Origin: Sinomicrobium kalidii
GTDB taxonomy: Bacteria; Bacteroidota; Bacteroidia; Flavobacteriales; Flavobacteriaceae
Assembly (NCBI RefSeq): GCF_021183825.1
Contig: NZ_CP089211.1
Span: forward strand, 2,418,001-2,482,000
Direction: 5' to 3'
DNA length: 64,000 nucleotides
Below the pieces are notes generated by a model. The model saw only the letters and a program-made list of their open reading frames with translations, did no database searches and had not been told where the DNA came from. A program made the translations under genes and the position numbers. Position 1 is the stretch's first letter. Every line of letters begins with the position of its first letter. Of the stretch, positions 1-9,085 are shown in pieces.

Positions 1-1
1 C

Positions 2-307
2 ATTGCCAAGATAGAAAACGCGACCTCATACAGTAGTATTCCTTCTACGCTGATTACTGCCGCGAAAAATGCGTCCAATAGTGGAACAGAAGCGAATTTA
101 ATAAGCGCCTTAGATGATCTCCGGGAGGCCTTACCCACTGCTCAGGTTACGACCTACACGTATAGCCCTTTAATCGGGCTCAGTACTATTACCGACCCCC
201 GTGGTGAAAAAACGACTTATAGCTATGATACCTTTAACCGTTTGCAGTTTATCAGGGATGAGACCAATAAATTATTGGAAGAATATAAATACAATTATAA
301 AAATTAA
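2..307 (+). CDS. 3' end of an RHS N-terminal-half protein, cut by the window edge
   Basis: This is an open frame from the first complete codon to a TAA at 305-307, about 101 residues. It aligns without gaps to the C-terminus of the 1067-aa RHS protein at 2307-5510. Both have an IAKIEN start to the block, a LITAAKNAS stretch, a TDPRGEKTTY motif, YDTFNRL and DETNKLLE near the end, and both finish in YKN. The YDxxxRL and TDPRG motifs are those of RHS/YD-repeat proteins. The stop lies 6 nt before the next ATG, the same spacing as between the two halves of the second RHS copy. The full protein is probably a secreted RHS shell component, but its N-terminus lies outside the window. Confidence 0.85.
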   Translation: MAKIENATSYSSIPSTLITAAKNASNSGTEANLISALDDLREALPTAQVTTYTYSPLIGLSTITDPRGEKTTYSYDTFNRLQFIRDETNKLLEEYKYNYKN

Positions 308-313
308 CGAAAG

Positions 314-1282
314 ATGAAAAGAAAGTATCTGCTTCTGGTAATCCTGACAATTGGTTATTTCGGTTTTTCTCAAAATCGATTTCCAACTGCAACAAATTCC
401 AATGTAGTTATTGATGGAGGGCGATTACAAATAAAAAAACCATCGACTACGGGCGGATGGGCCCGGGGGGTTCATTATCTGGATCAGAATAATACGCGTT
501 ATGCCGGTATGGGGATACTAGGTAGTGGGGAAACCCCCACCCGGATGTATATAGGTTATGGTGCTTCTCCCTGGGCCGGAGGAGCGGGAATGTATATGTT
601 ACCGGATGGTAATGTAGGAATTGGCCAGCTGGCCCCCGTAGCTACATTAGATGTGAATGGAACATTCCGGGCCAATTCCAATATGTCGGGAGAAAGAAAA
701 ATTTATATGGAAGCCCCGTCCACCGGGAATCATCGGGGTAACGGAACCCAGAATGCTACAGGTTTGGTATATCGTATGGACAATCCGGCTTCGGGAGACC
801 CTATTTTCCAGGTCAGAAGCCAGGGTGAGGCCGTACGTTTTTTTGTGGAACACGACGGATGGACCGGAAGTAATCATAATTCCGCCTGGTTTGGGGGAAG
901 CAAAGGAAATTATTTTAAAGGAAGTGTAGGTATAGGCACAACATCCCCCGATGCCAAACTGGCGGTGAACGGCGTGGTACACAGTAAAGAAGTTCGGGTA
1001 GACCTGAATGGCTGGAGTGATTTTGTTTTTAAAGAAGATTACAACCTTCCCACTTTAAAGGAAGTCGAACAGCATATCAGGGAAAAGGGGCATTTAAAGG
1101 ATATTCCGAGCGCTGAGGAAGTAAAAGAAAACGGGGTTCGCCTGGGAGAGATGGATGCCAGACTGTTGCAGAAGATTGAGGAACTCACCTTGTATACCAT
1201 TCAATTACAAAAACAGGTAGAGACATTAAGAGCTCAGAACATAAAACAACAACGGGAAATCGACCAACTTAAAACGCAATAA
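314..1282 (+). CDS. Secreted GIGT-repeat fibre-like protein with C-terminal coiled coil (copy 1)
   Basis: The protein has 322 aa with a signal peptide at residues 1-20 (MKRKYLLLVILTIGYFGFSQ). The middle is Gly/Asn-rich and carries two NVGIG/SVGIGT motifs followed by ATLDVNG or AKLAVNG, typical of Bacteroidota proteins annotated as tail-fibre-like. The last ~110 residues form a conserved module: HSKEVRVDL, an FxFKEDY segment, GHLKDIPSAEEV, then a heptad-rich coiled coil (KIEELTLYTIQLQKQ). Such modules probably trimerise a surface fibre, which is inference. The start is 6 nt after the RHS stop, so translation is probably coupled. No phage head, tail or lysis genes are nearby, so a prophage origin is unlikely. 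Function is unknown. Confidence 0.8.
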   Translation: MKRKYLLLVILTIGYFGFSQNRFPTATNSNVVIDGGRLQIKKPSTTGGWARGVHYLDQNNTRYAGMGILGSGETPTRMYIGYGASPWAGGAGMYMLPDGNVGIGQLAPVATLDVNGTFRANSNMSGERKIYMEAPSTGNHRGNGTQNATGLVYRMDNPASGDPIFQVRSQGEAVRFFVEHDGWTGSNHNSAWFGGSKGNYFKGSVGIGTTSPDAKLAVNGVVHSKEVRVDLNGWSDFVFKEDYNLPTLKEVEQHIREKGHLKDIPSAEEVKENGVRLGEMDARLLQKIEELTLYTIQLQKQVETLRAQNIKQQREIDQLKTQ

Positions 1283-2188
1283 ATGATGAAGAGATTTATA
1301 CTCACCTTTTTCTTGGTTACAATAACGGTCTCACTTTCAAACGGACAGACTGTAGATGTAAAATATTTAAATCCGAAATTCGGAACAGGGGATCCATATA
1401 AACATTTTCGGTTTGGAACTTCCGGCGAATACTATGCCGGGTTTATGTGGAACAATACCAATGGAGCGTATGGAAACGGAGACGATTTTACCATTTTCAC
1501 CTATGGTAACCGCGATATAAACCTTCGAACCGGAACCGGAAATTTTATTGTATTCCCGAGTTCGGGTGGAAATGTGGGGATAGGGACTACAAATCCTCAA
1601 AGTAAACTGGACATATACCGAAGAGGAGAGGAGGTTTCTTTACTAAGATTCAGTACCGAACGCCCCTGGGAATTTATACAGACGGGGACCGGAGGTGGTT
1701 CGGGTTTGGCTTTAAGATCCAAAGTAAACAGCAAATATTTCAGAATACAATCTCCCGAAGGGGTTAACAATACTGTTTTCTTTACCAGTAACACAGCTTC
1801 TGCCAGCAGGGTATACTTAGTGCCACATGGCGGAAGAGTGGGAATAGGAACGGGGTCCCCTGATGCTGAACTCACGGTAAAAGGCAAAATCCATACTCAG
1901 GAAGTCAAGGTTGACTTGAATGGATCAGTAGCCCCGGACTATGTCTTTAAGGAGGGCTATGAGCTGCGTTCCCTGGAAGAAGTACAGGCTCATATTAAGG
2001 AAAAAGGGCACTTGCCGGGGATTCCTTCAGCGGAAGAGATGAAAGAGGAAGGGGTTAATCTAAAAGAGATGAATTTGAAATTGTTGGAGAAGGTGGAGGA
2101 GTTAACACTTTACGTAATACAATTAAAGAAAGAAAACGGAAAACTCAAGGAAAGCGTGGAGGTACTCGAATATAATTTGAAAAATTAA
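1283..2188 (+). CDS. Secreted GIGT-repeat fibre-like protein with C-terminal coiled coil (copy 2)
   Basis: The 301-aa product starts on the base directly after the preceding stop, which indicates an operon. Residues 1-21 are a signal peptide ending in SNG before QTVDV. Two NVGIGTTNP/RVGIGTGSP motifs precede the conserved C-terminal module (HTQEVKVDL, DYVFKEGYEL, GHLPGIPSAEEM, NLKEMNLKLLEKVEELTLY), which ends in a Lys/Glu-rich coiled coil. The N-terminal half differs from copy 1 while the C-terminal ~100 residues are strongly conserved. This suggests a shared assembly or anchoring end with a variable exposed part. A third relative lies at 24343-25236. Confidence 0.8.
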   Translation: MMKRFILTFFLVTITVSLSNGQTVDVKYLNPKFGTGDPYKHFRFGTSGEYYAGFMWNNTNGAYGNGDDFTIFTYGNRDINLRTGTGNFIVFPSSGGNVGIGTTNPQSKLDIYRRGEEVSLLRFSTERPWEFIQTGTGGGSGLALRSKVNSKYFRIQSPEGVNNTVFFTSNTASASRVYLVPHGGRVGIGTGSPDAELTVKGKIHTQEVKVDLNGSVAPDYVFKEGYELRSLEEVQAHIKEKGHLPGIPSAEEMKEEGVNLKEMNLKLLEKVEELTLYVIQLKKENGKLKESVEVLEYNLKN

Positions 2189-2213
2189 CTAAATGGCAGG
2201 CTTTTTTAGTTTT

Positions 2214-2234
2214 AAGAAGTTGTTTGTACTTCTT
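2214..2234 (+). terminator. Weak hairpin after the fibre-gene pair
   Basis: AAGAAGT and ACTTCTT form a 7-bp stem around a 7-nt loop, 26 nt after the fibre gene stop. The following bases are T-rich but not a clean T run. It may separate the fibre operon from the next RHS operon. Confidence 0.35.
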
Positions 2235-2269
2235 ATTGATTTTAAGTGATTCAATAAAAAAGTATTAAA

Positions 2270-2284
2270 TTTTATGTCATAAAA
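2270..2284. promoter_or_regulatory. Perfect palindrome upstream of the RHS operon
   Basis: TTTTATG-T-CATAAAA is a perfect 7+1+7 inverted repeat ending 22 nt before the ATG at 2307, in a very AT-rich leader. It could be an operator or a leader hairpin. There is no independent evidence for a regulator. Confidence 0.35.
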
Positions 2285-2306
2285 TTGCTAATTAATTTAT
2301 GATCTT

Positions 2307-5300
2307 ATGAAAAAAACTGTGTTAAGTATTGTAATAATGCTATTCTGTGTATTAGGATACACACAAGATCTGCCAAAAATTGTTCCATTAAGCCCTAATG
2401 CTGCAGAAATAGCAAAATACGGAGAGATACCTATAAGTCATTTTACTGGAGTTCCAAATATTGGAGTCCCGATTTATACAGTTAAATCGGGAGATTTAAC
2501 CTTACCATTATCATTAAGTTACCATGCCGGAGGAAATAAGGTTGAAAGCATTGCTTCATGGGTTGGTTTGGGCTGGTCTTTAGGAACAATTCCTTCTATT
2601 TCAAGAAGTGTACGAGGAATTCCTGATGAGGAAGGAGGGTATTTTTATCTCTATTCGGGCAAAACAGTAAAAGAACTGTGGGATATTAGAAATAGTAATG
2701 AGGCCTTATTTAATACTTACAGACAAGATTTATATAGTGGATTGAAAGACTCTGAACCAGATATTTTCTATTATAATTTACCTGGAGAAAGTGGAAAGTT
2801 CTTCTGGAATCAAGAAGCCAATTCTTTTATTACGTATCCTAAATCAAATATCAAGATTACGAGAGATGATAATGTTTTTACATTAGTGACCGAAGATGGA
2901 GTAGAATATTTGATGAATATTATTGAAACCAACAGACCAAATGGAGGGAATCCGACGCGTACAACATGGTACGCTTCTAAAATGACTGCTGCCAACAAAA
3001 AAGATGTGATTGAATTTAAGTATAGGTATGAATATCAGATTATTAAAACATACAATACGGTTACTAAATACCATTTTCTTTCCGGTGTTTCAAATGGAAC
3101 ACCAGATGATAATGGAAGTATACTTTCTACAAGTACTACAAATGCACAAATGATTGAAAAGATTATTTTCTCAAATGGTTATATAAACTTTAATGAGAGC
3201 AATAACTATAGAGAAGATTTACAGAACGGGAAAAGACTCAGTAATATTTCTATATATAACAATCTTAATCAATTAATTTCGAAATATCAATTTATTCATA
3301 GGTATAAAATGGGTTCAGGATCTACATCCGGCGCAAGCCCATGTTATAATGCAGAAAGCTATGTGAAAAAATGGATGCTTTTAGATAAATTGGAACGAAT
3401 ATCTAATGACAACACTGATAAACAAGTGCATAGTTTTAGCTATAATGAAGCTAATTTCCCAGCTTGTAGAAGGAGTGCGGGTCAGGATTACTGGGGGTAC
3501 TATAATGGACATGATGAAAACTCTAGTTTAATACCAACTTATTCCTTACCAACCAATGGAGCAATCATATCAGGTGCAGATAGGAGCGTAGACCCAAATA
3601 AATCACAGTTTGGTATCCTTAATAAGATAACTTACCCAACCGGAGGTTATACAGAGTTTTATTATGAAAATAATAAAGTGAGAAATGATGATATTATTCC
3701 TCCGCAATATAGAAAAGCTTATCAAGCTATGGACGGAGGAGATATTTTTGAATGGGGCGAACCGCTCAATGAAACACATACAGAGGTTAGACAATTTACT
3801 ATTAATAACCCACCGGATAAAAGACTTAATGGTGATAACCCCAATGGAGGTGCCTTGGTAAAATTTACGATTATGCAACCTGGATGTGACTTGAGTAATG
3901 GGGTGGCAAATAATTGTGCACGTTTTACGATAAAAGGATCGCTCCCCGGAAGTAGTACTATTGATATTACATTTCCCGGGAAAACTCTTTATCTTCCAAA
4001 TGATAATTATGAGATGAAAGCTAGTTTTAATCAGAATCCTCCAGAATATGGTAGTTTCTTGTTTCTTGCAGAATGGGAAATTCTAGCTCCAACCCAAACG
4101 AATGAGAATAGGTACGCTGGGGGGGTACGTATCAAGGAAATTAAGAGTTATGCTCATGCAAATGCAACACCATTAATTAAGAAATATAAATATACAACAG
4201 AATATAATTCGACTACTTCTTCTGGAGACATCTTTGTACAACCAGTTTTTGGAAATGAAAAGACAATTGTCTATGATTTTGTAAGCGGTTCCCCACCTCA
4301 TGAAAGTGTTGAAAGATCAACTTTATTCCGAGTACAATCTTTTAGTAATATGCAAAATGTAACCTATTCTGGCTCTCCCGTAGGTTATGCTAAAGTTTTT
4401 GAATTTACTGATGATTCGAATCAAACAGGGTATTCTGAATATTCTTTCTCTTCGGCCAGAGATGAGTCGGGAGTACCTGAATTTCCTTACCCGCCGGCAG
4501 AGAGTATGGAACATGAAAGAGGAAAATTATTGGAGTCTGTAAATTATAAAAAATCGGGAAGTAACTTTGAGAAAGTTGAAAGGAAAAGATTTACTTATAC
4601 AACTTCCCCTTATCAGTCATCGTCTCAGTACCCTAAATCTTCTTTTGCAATAAAATGGGGGAATGATTTTATTTCAAATAGTACTCAGGTATATGGGTAT
4701 GCTCAAAACTTAACTCCTTACTATGCAACTGGTGGATGGAGAGGTTTGTATTCAGAAACTACAGAAGATTTTTCTGATAATAACACTGTTTTTTCCTCCA
4801 AGAGATACTCTTATGATAATGCTGCACACTTGCTAAAAACAGGGATAACAGCAACCAACAGTAAAGGAGAAGTTTTGAAAACGGAGACGAAGTATGCGTA
4901 TGATGTAAATGATACAAGATTGATAAACGAACATCGTATCGCAGAGCCATTGGAAATAAAAAACTATAAAGGAAATGATTTATTAAACTATCAAAAAACA
5001 GTTTATGATAGTTTACATACCCCTTCTAATTTATTATACCTGCCTAGTAAAGTTAAAACTCTAAAAGGAGGTTCAAATGGAACAAATTCCTTAGAAGACC
5101 GAGTGGTCTATCATAAATACGATAATGTAGGTAATCTATTGGATGTATCGTTAAAAGAGGGTCCTCATATCGCTTACCTATGGGGCTACAACGGTCAATA
5201 CCCCATTGCCAAGATAGAAAACGTGACCTCATACAGTAGTATTCCTTCTGCTCTTATTACTGCCGCGAAAAATGCTTCCAATAATGGAAGTGAATCGGAT

Positions 5301-5510
5301 TTAACAGAAGCCTTAAATGATATACGGGAGGCCTTGCCGGATGCCCGGGTGACGACCTATACACATAAGCCTTTGATAGGGGTAAGTACGATCACCGATC
5401 CGAGAGGCGAAAAGACTACCTACACCTATGACACTTTTAATCGTCTGGAATTTATCAAAGACGAGACCAATAAATTATTGGAAGCATATAAATACCACTA
5501 TAAAAATTAA
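2307..5510 (+). CDS. Secreted RHS/YD-repeat protein, N-terminal half of a split RHS shell
   Basis: The protein has 1067 aa with a signal peptide at residues 1-19 (ends LGYTQ). The start region has LSPNAAEIAKYGEIPISHF and a LPLSLSYHAGG motif followed by WVGLGWSLG, the usual beginning of large Bacteroidota RHS proteins. The middle is a beta-rich run of degenerate YD repeats. The C-terminus has VYHKYDNVGNLLDV, an AYLWGYNGQYP segment, TDPRGEKTTYTYDTFNRL and DETNKLLEAYKY. It lacks the RHS-associated core and any toxin tip; these are in the next gene, whose ATG follows the stop by 6 nt. The first ~2.85 kb is clearly AT-richer than the last ~350 bp, which match the partial copy at 2-307. The gene is therefore probably a mosaic. 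The two products presumably assemble into one RHS cocoon outside the inner membrane (inference). Confidence 0.85.
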   Translation: MKKTVLSIVIMLFCVLGYTQDLPKIVPLSPNAAEIAKYGEIPISHFTGVPNIGVPIYTVKSGDLTLPLSLSYHAGGNKVESIASWVGLGWSLGTIPSISRSVRGIPDEEGGYFYLYSGKTVKELWDIRNSNEALFNTYRQDLYSGLKDSEPDIFYYNLPGESGKFFWNQEANSFITYPKSNIKITRDDNVFTLVTEDGVEYLMNIIETNRPNGGNPTRTTWYASKMTAANKKDVIEFKYRYEYQIIKTYNTVTKYHFLSGVSNGTPDDNGSILSTSTTNAQMIEKIIFSNGYINFNESNNYREDLQNGKRLSNISIYNNLNQLISKYQFIHRYKMGSGSTSGASPCYNAESYVKKWMLLDKLERISNDNTDKQVHSFSYNEANFPACRRSAGQDYWGYYNGHDENSSLIPTYSLPTNGAIISGADRSVDPNKSQFGILNKITYPTGGYTEFYYENNKVRNDDIIPPQYRKAYQAMDGGDIFEWGEPLNETHTEVRQFTINNPPDKRLNGDNPNGGALVKFTIMQPGCDLSNGVANNCARFTIKGSLPGSSTIDITFPGKTLYLPNDNYEMKASFNQNPPEYGSFLFLAEWEILAPTQTNENRYAGGVRIKEIKSYAHANATPLIKKYKYTTEYNSTTSSGDIFVQPVFGNEKTIVYDFVSGSPPHESVERSTLFRVQSFSNMQNVTYSGSPVGYAKVFEFTDDSNQTGYSEYSFSSARDESGVPEFPYPPAESMEHERGKLLESVNYKKSGSNFEKVERKRFTYTTSPYQSSSQYPKSSFAIKWGNDFISNSTQVYGYAQNLTPYYATGGWRGLYSETTEDFSDNNTVFSSKRYSYDNAAHLLKTGITATNSKGEVLKTETKYAYDVNDTRLINEHRIAEPLEIKNYKGNDLLNYQKTVYDSLHTPSNLLYLPSKVKTLKGGSNGTNSLEDRVVYHKYDNVGNLLDVSLKEGPHIAYLWGYNGQYPIAKIENVTSYSSIPSALITAAKNASNNGSESDLTEALNDIREALPDARVTTYTHKPLIGVSTITDPRGEKTTYTYDTFNRLEFIKDETNKLLEAYKYHYKN

Positions 5511-5516
5511 AGGAAG

Positions 5517-8500
5517 ATGAAAGCACAAATACTGTTATATACGCTATGCAGCCTGTTTTTTTGCGGACAGTTGCTCGCCCAGGACCCGCCTGCTACGATA
5601 GTCAAACAAAACTATACGCTGAATTCCGGGCAGAGCCAAAGCTACACAGCTACGCAGAGCATTACCTTAAAACCCACCACCTGGATCAAGGCCGGGAGTA
5701 CCTTTTCAGCCAAGGTGGTTTCCGACGCCTATATTCCCATTGCCATTAGTAGCACAGAGAATTATATTCTGACCCGCAGTTACCAGAAAGGGATGACCGG
5801 TAGCGGAGGAATAACCGAAAACAAGGATGTGATCGACCGGGTGGTGTATTACGATGGCCTGGGCCGTCCCAAACAGGAAATAGCCATTAAAGCGTCTGAC
5901 GGAAAACAAGATTTGATCACCCATATCGAATATGATGAGTTTGGCAGGCAGGACAAAGAGTACCTGCCCTATCGGGCCGGGCAGAACAAGGGGCAGTTTA
6001 ATGGCAGTGCATTGTCTCAGACCAACAGTTTTTATAACACAACTAAATACGAAAACACGACGAACCCTTACAGCGAAAAGGTCTTTGAACCTTCGCCCCT
6101 GAACCGCGTGGAAGAGGTCGGTGCCCCGGGAACCCCGTGGAAGGCCAGTCCCAACAGCGATAATGACCATACGATTAAATACCGATATACGACCAATGGG
6201 GATAGTGGAGTACGTTTATATCAAGTAAGCTTAACTTCAGATTACACCCCGAGTTTAGAAGCATCCGGACTTTATGAGGCCAACCAACTCTATGCGACAG
6301 TGACCAAAGACGAGAACTGGCAACCGGGAGATGGTCACCTGCATACGACTTGGGAATTTAAGGACAAACAGGACCGGGTGATACTCAAACGTACCTATGC
6401 TACTGTAAACGGTGCCGTAAAGAACCACGACACCTATTATGTCTATGATGATTACGGGAATTTAACCTATGTGCTCCCGCCCAAGGTCAACACTTCGGAC
6501 GGGGTGTCTACCGCAGAATTGAATGAATTGTGCTACCAGTACCGGTATGACGCAAGAAACCGGCTAATCGAAAAGAAACTTCCCGGGAAGGGTAAAGAAT
6601 ATATTGTCTACAATAAGCTGGACCAGCCTGTAATGACGCAGGACACGAAATTAAAGAATCAAAATAAATGGTTGTTTACCAAGTATGATGCTTTTGGGCG
6701 GGTGGCCTATACCGGGGTAAAGCACCATGCAGGAGATAGAGAAGCATTCCAAAACTCAGCCAACAACACTACCAGTTTTAAGCAATACGAAACTAAGACT
6801 ACAACAGCCAATACTTATGCAGGAACTTCGGTATATTATACCAAAGATGCCATTCCCAAGACTATGGATGAGATCCATACGATCAATTATTACGATAACT
6901 ATACTTTTAACAAGGCCGGGTTAACGGTCCCCACGACGGTACTGGGACAAACAGTGGATACAAGAACCAAAACCTTAGCCACAGGGAGTAAGACCAGGGT
7001 GTTGGGCACCAACCACTGGATCACAACGATCAATGCCTATGACAAAAAGGGGAGGTTGATCTATACGGCCACGAAAAACCCTTACCTGAACACTACGGAT
7101 ATTGTAGAAAGTAAGCTGGACTTTGCAGGCAAGGTATTGGAAACGAAAACCACCCATACCAAAGGGAACAACCCTGCCATAGTAACGGTAGATAAGTTTG
7201 AATACGACCATATGGGCAGGCTGCTGACGCAAACCCAGAAGGTGAACAACCAGGCAGAAGAACTGATTGCTGAAAACACCTATGATGACTTGGGGCAACT
7301 GGAGCAGAAAAAGGTAGGGAATACCCGGAGCAAGCCTCTACAAACAATAGACTATGCTTATAATGTACGGGGCTGGCTAAAGGCGATCAACGACGCAGAT
7401 AACCTGGGGAACAGTCTGTTCGGTTTCCAGGTGAATTACAACACCAGCCGCAGTGGAGCGGTACCTGCACTGTATAATGGCAATATAGCAGAGACCTATT
7501 GGAAAACGGCCAATGACAATACGTTAAGGCGATATGCTTATACCTATGACGCTTTGAACCGTATTACCTCGGGATTGTATAACGGAGGCGGACATACCAA
7601 CCGCTATACGTTAAAGGACATCGCCTATGACAAAAACGGGAATATTACCCAACTGACCCGTAATGGCGCCATAAATACCAATGCTTCTTCATTTGGAGAA
7701 ATGGACAGGTTGAGCTATGCGTATTACAATGGGGGTAATTTTTTAGTCAAGGTAAGTGATGCCGCCAATAAGGTTTATGGTTTTAAGGATGGCGGTAATA
7801 CGGATAATGATTATGGCCGGGATGCCAATGGCAATACCACAAGGGACAAGAACAAAGGGATTACATCTATTGCCTATAATCATCTAAATCTACCGACCCG
7901 GATAAGTTTTGGAACCAATAAAATTGACTATATTTACGATGCCTCGGGTACCAAGTTAGAGAAGGCGGTTACCCGGGGAAGTTCTGTGACAACTACCGAG
8001 TATGCAGGGAAGTATATCTATGAAAACGGGCAATTACGCCAGTTTACTACGCCCGAGGGATATGTAGAACCCGATGGAAGTACATATCGGTATGTGTATC
8101 AATTTACTGACATCTGGGGTAATGTTAGATTGTCTTATACGAACCAGGGAACGGCAAGCAGCCCGAATTTACAAATCCTACAGGAACGTAATCCCTATCC
8201 CTTTGGTCTTGAGCATCGCGGATACAATAATGTTGTTACCGGGGTAGAAAACAATTATAAGACCTACCAGGGACAGGAGTTTACCAAAGACTTAGGGTTA
8301 AATGTTCATGAATGGAGATACCGTATCAGTGACCCGGCCATAGGCAGGTTCTGGCAGATCGACCCATTGGCGGAAGACTATACCTATAACTCTAGCTATG
8401 CATTCCAGGAGAATAAACTGGGTATGGGAATAGAGTTAGAAGGTCTTGAAGCACTTCCCAGAAACAGTGCTGCAATCTATGAAGCGAGAATGGCCCAGGC

Positions 8501-9083
8501 AGATGAATTAGAACGACAGGGAAAAGTTGGTGAAGCTGTCTCTTTAAGAAATACAGCCAATAATATAGCCAAAGCCACTACCAATATCATAATGATAGGA
8601 TTGGCCTATATGACGGGTGGAAGTTCGGGAGTAGTTGAAGAAGTTGTAGAGCAAGCTACGGGAATTCCTATTATTCCTGGTGCGGATGATATTCTCAAAA
8701 AGGGAGGTAAAAAGCTAATCCTGGGAACCAATCGAAAAGTGGGAAAAGAAGCCGAAAAAATGGTTACAGAAGGATTAGAAAAAGAATTTAAAGGAGGTGA
8801 AGTTCTTGAACAGGTATCAGGGAAATTTGAGGACGGAAAACGGACCGTTTTCGATAATGTTGTAATTGATAAAAAGACAGGTAAGGCAAAAATGGTGAAT
8901 GAGACAAAGAGCGGAAATGCTACCTACACCAAGAACCAAAGCCGTTACCATAGAGATGGGGAATCTGTGACCCTTACAGGCAAGAATGCCGGGGCGGCAA
9001 AAGGACAGGTAATCAATAAGAATAACACTCCTTCCAGGACATCGAGAGTAGATGTAGAGAAAAAAAGTATAGAAATAGAATAA
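5517..9083 (+). CDS. DUF6443/RHS-core protein with C-terminal PD-(D/E)XK-like toxin
   Basis: The protein has 1188 aa with a signal peptide at residues 1-22 (ends GQLLAQ). A DUF6443-type segment (about 80-155) contains VIDRVVYYDGLGRPKQEIAI and EYDEFGRQDKEYLPY. YD repeats fill about 220-850. The RHS-associated core ends with GRFWQIDPLAEDY (about 943-955) and then ELEG (973-976), where many RHS proteins have DPDG. The remaining ~210 residues are the toxin tip. Asp1113 (FDNVV), Glu1129 and Lys1131 (NETKSG) are spaced like the D...ExK site of PD-(D/E)XK nucleases, so DNA cleavage is likely but not certain. The immunity candidate starts 2 nt after the stop. This is the only toxin-bearing RHS gene here with a complete 5' end, so it is probably the expressed one. 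Confidence 0.85.
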   Translation: MKAQILLYTLCSLFFCGQLLAQDPPATIVKQNYTLNSGQSQSYTATQSITLKPTTWIKAGSTFSAKVVSDAYIPIAISSTENYILTRSYQKGMTGSGGITENKDVIDRVVYYDGLGRPKQEIAIKASDGKQDLITHIEYDEFGRQDKEYLPYRAGQNKGQFNGSALSQTNSFYNTTKYENTTNPYSEKVFEPSPLNRVEEVGAPGTPWKASPNSDNDHTIKYRYTTNGDSGVRLYQVSLTSDYTPSLEASGLYEANQLYATVTKDENWQPGDGHLHTTWEFKDKQDRVILKRTYATVNGAVKNHDTYYVYDDYGNLTYVLPPKVNTSDGVSTAELNELCYQYRYDARNRLIEKKLPGKGKEYIVYNKLDQPVMTQDTKLKNQNKWLFTKYDAFGRVAYTGVKHHAGDREAFQNSANNTTSFKQYETKTTTANTYAGTSVYYTKDAIPKTMDEIHTINYYDNYTFNKAGLTVPTTVLGQTVDTRTKTLATGSKTRVLGTNHWITTINAYDKKGRLIYTATKNPYLNTTDIVESKLDFAGKVLETKTTHTKGNNPAIVTVDKFEYDHMGRLLTQTQKVNNQAEELIAENTYDDLGQLEQKKVGNTRSKPLQTIDYAYNVRGWLKAINDADNLGNSLFGFQVNYNTSRSGAVPALYNGNIAETYWKTANDNTLRRYAYTYDALNRITSGLYNGGGHTNRYTLKDIAYDKNGNITQLTRNGAINTNASSFGEMDRLSYAYYNGGNFLVKVSDAANKVYGFKDGGNTDNDYGRDANGNTTRDKNKGITSIAYNHLNLPTRISFGTNKIDYIYDASGTKLEKAVTRGSSVTTTEYAGKYIYENGQLRQFTTPEGYVEPDGSTYRYVYQFTDIWGNVRLSYTNQGTASSPNLQILQERNPYPFGLEHRGYNNVVTGVENNYKTYQGQEFTKDLGLNVHEWRYRISDPAIGRFWQIDPLAEDYTYNSSYAFQENKLGMGIELEGLEALPRNSAAIYEARMAQADELERQGKVGEAVSLRNTANNIAKATTNIIMIGLAYMTGGSSGVVEEVVEQATGIPIIPGADDILKKGGKKLILGTNRKVGKEAEKMVTEGLEKEFKGGEVLEQVSGKFEDGKRTVFDNVVIDKKTGKAKMVNETKSGNATYTKNQSRYHRDGESVTLTGKNAGAAKGQVINKNNTPSRTSRVDVEKKSIEIE
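7234..8005 (+). repeat. RHS-core donor block repeated in cassettes 2 and 4
   Basis: This stretch of the full-length RHS gene corresponds to 16206-16977 without indels (772 bp each, mid-90s percent identity by eye). Its part from 7466, extended to 8028, corresponds to 11183-11745 (563 bp, only a handful of mismatches by eye). The repeats are direct and long enough for homologous recombination. Confidence 0.85.
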
Positions 9084-9085
9084 CC

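Noticed and set aside
314..2188. Prophage tail-fibre genes
   Set aside because: GIGT and coiled-coil modules look phage-like, but there are no capsid, portal, terminase, tail or lysis genes, and each protein has a signal peptide.
2307..9083. Insecticidal Tc-toxin B/C subunits
   Set aside because: The split RHS form recalls TcB/TcC, but there is no TcA-like or SpvB-like gene and the DUF6443 and signal peptides fit Bacteroidota RHS toxins better.
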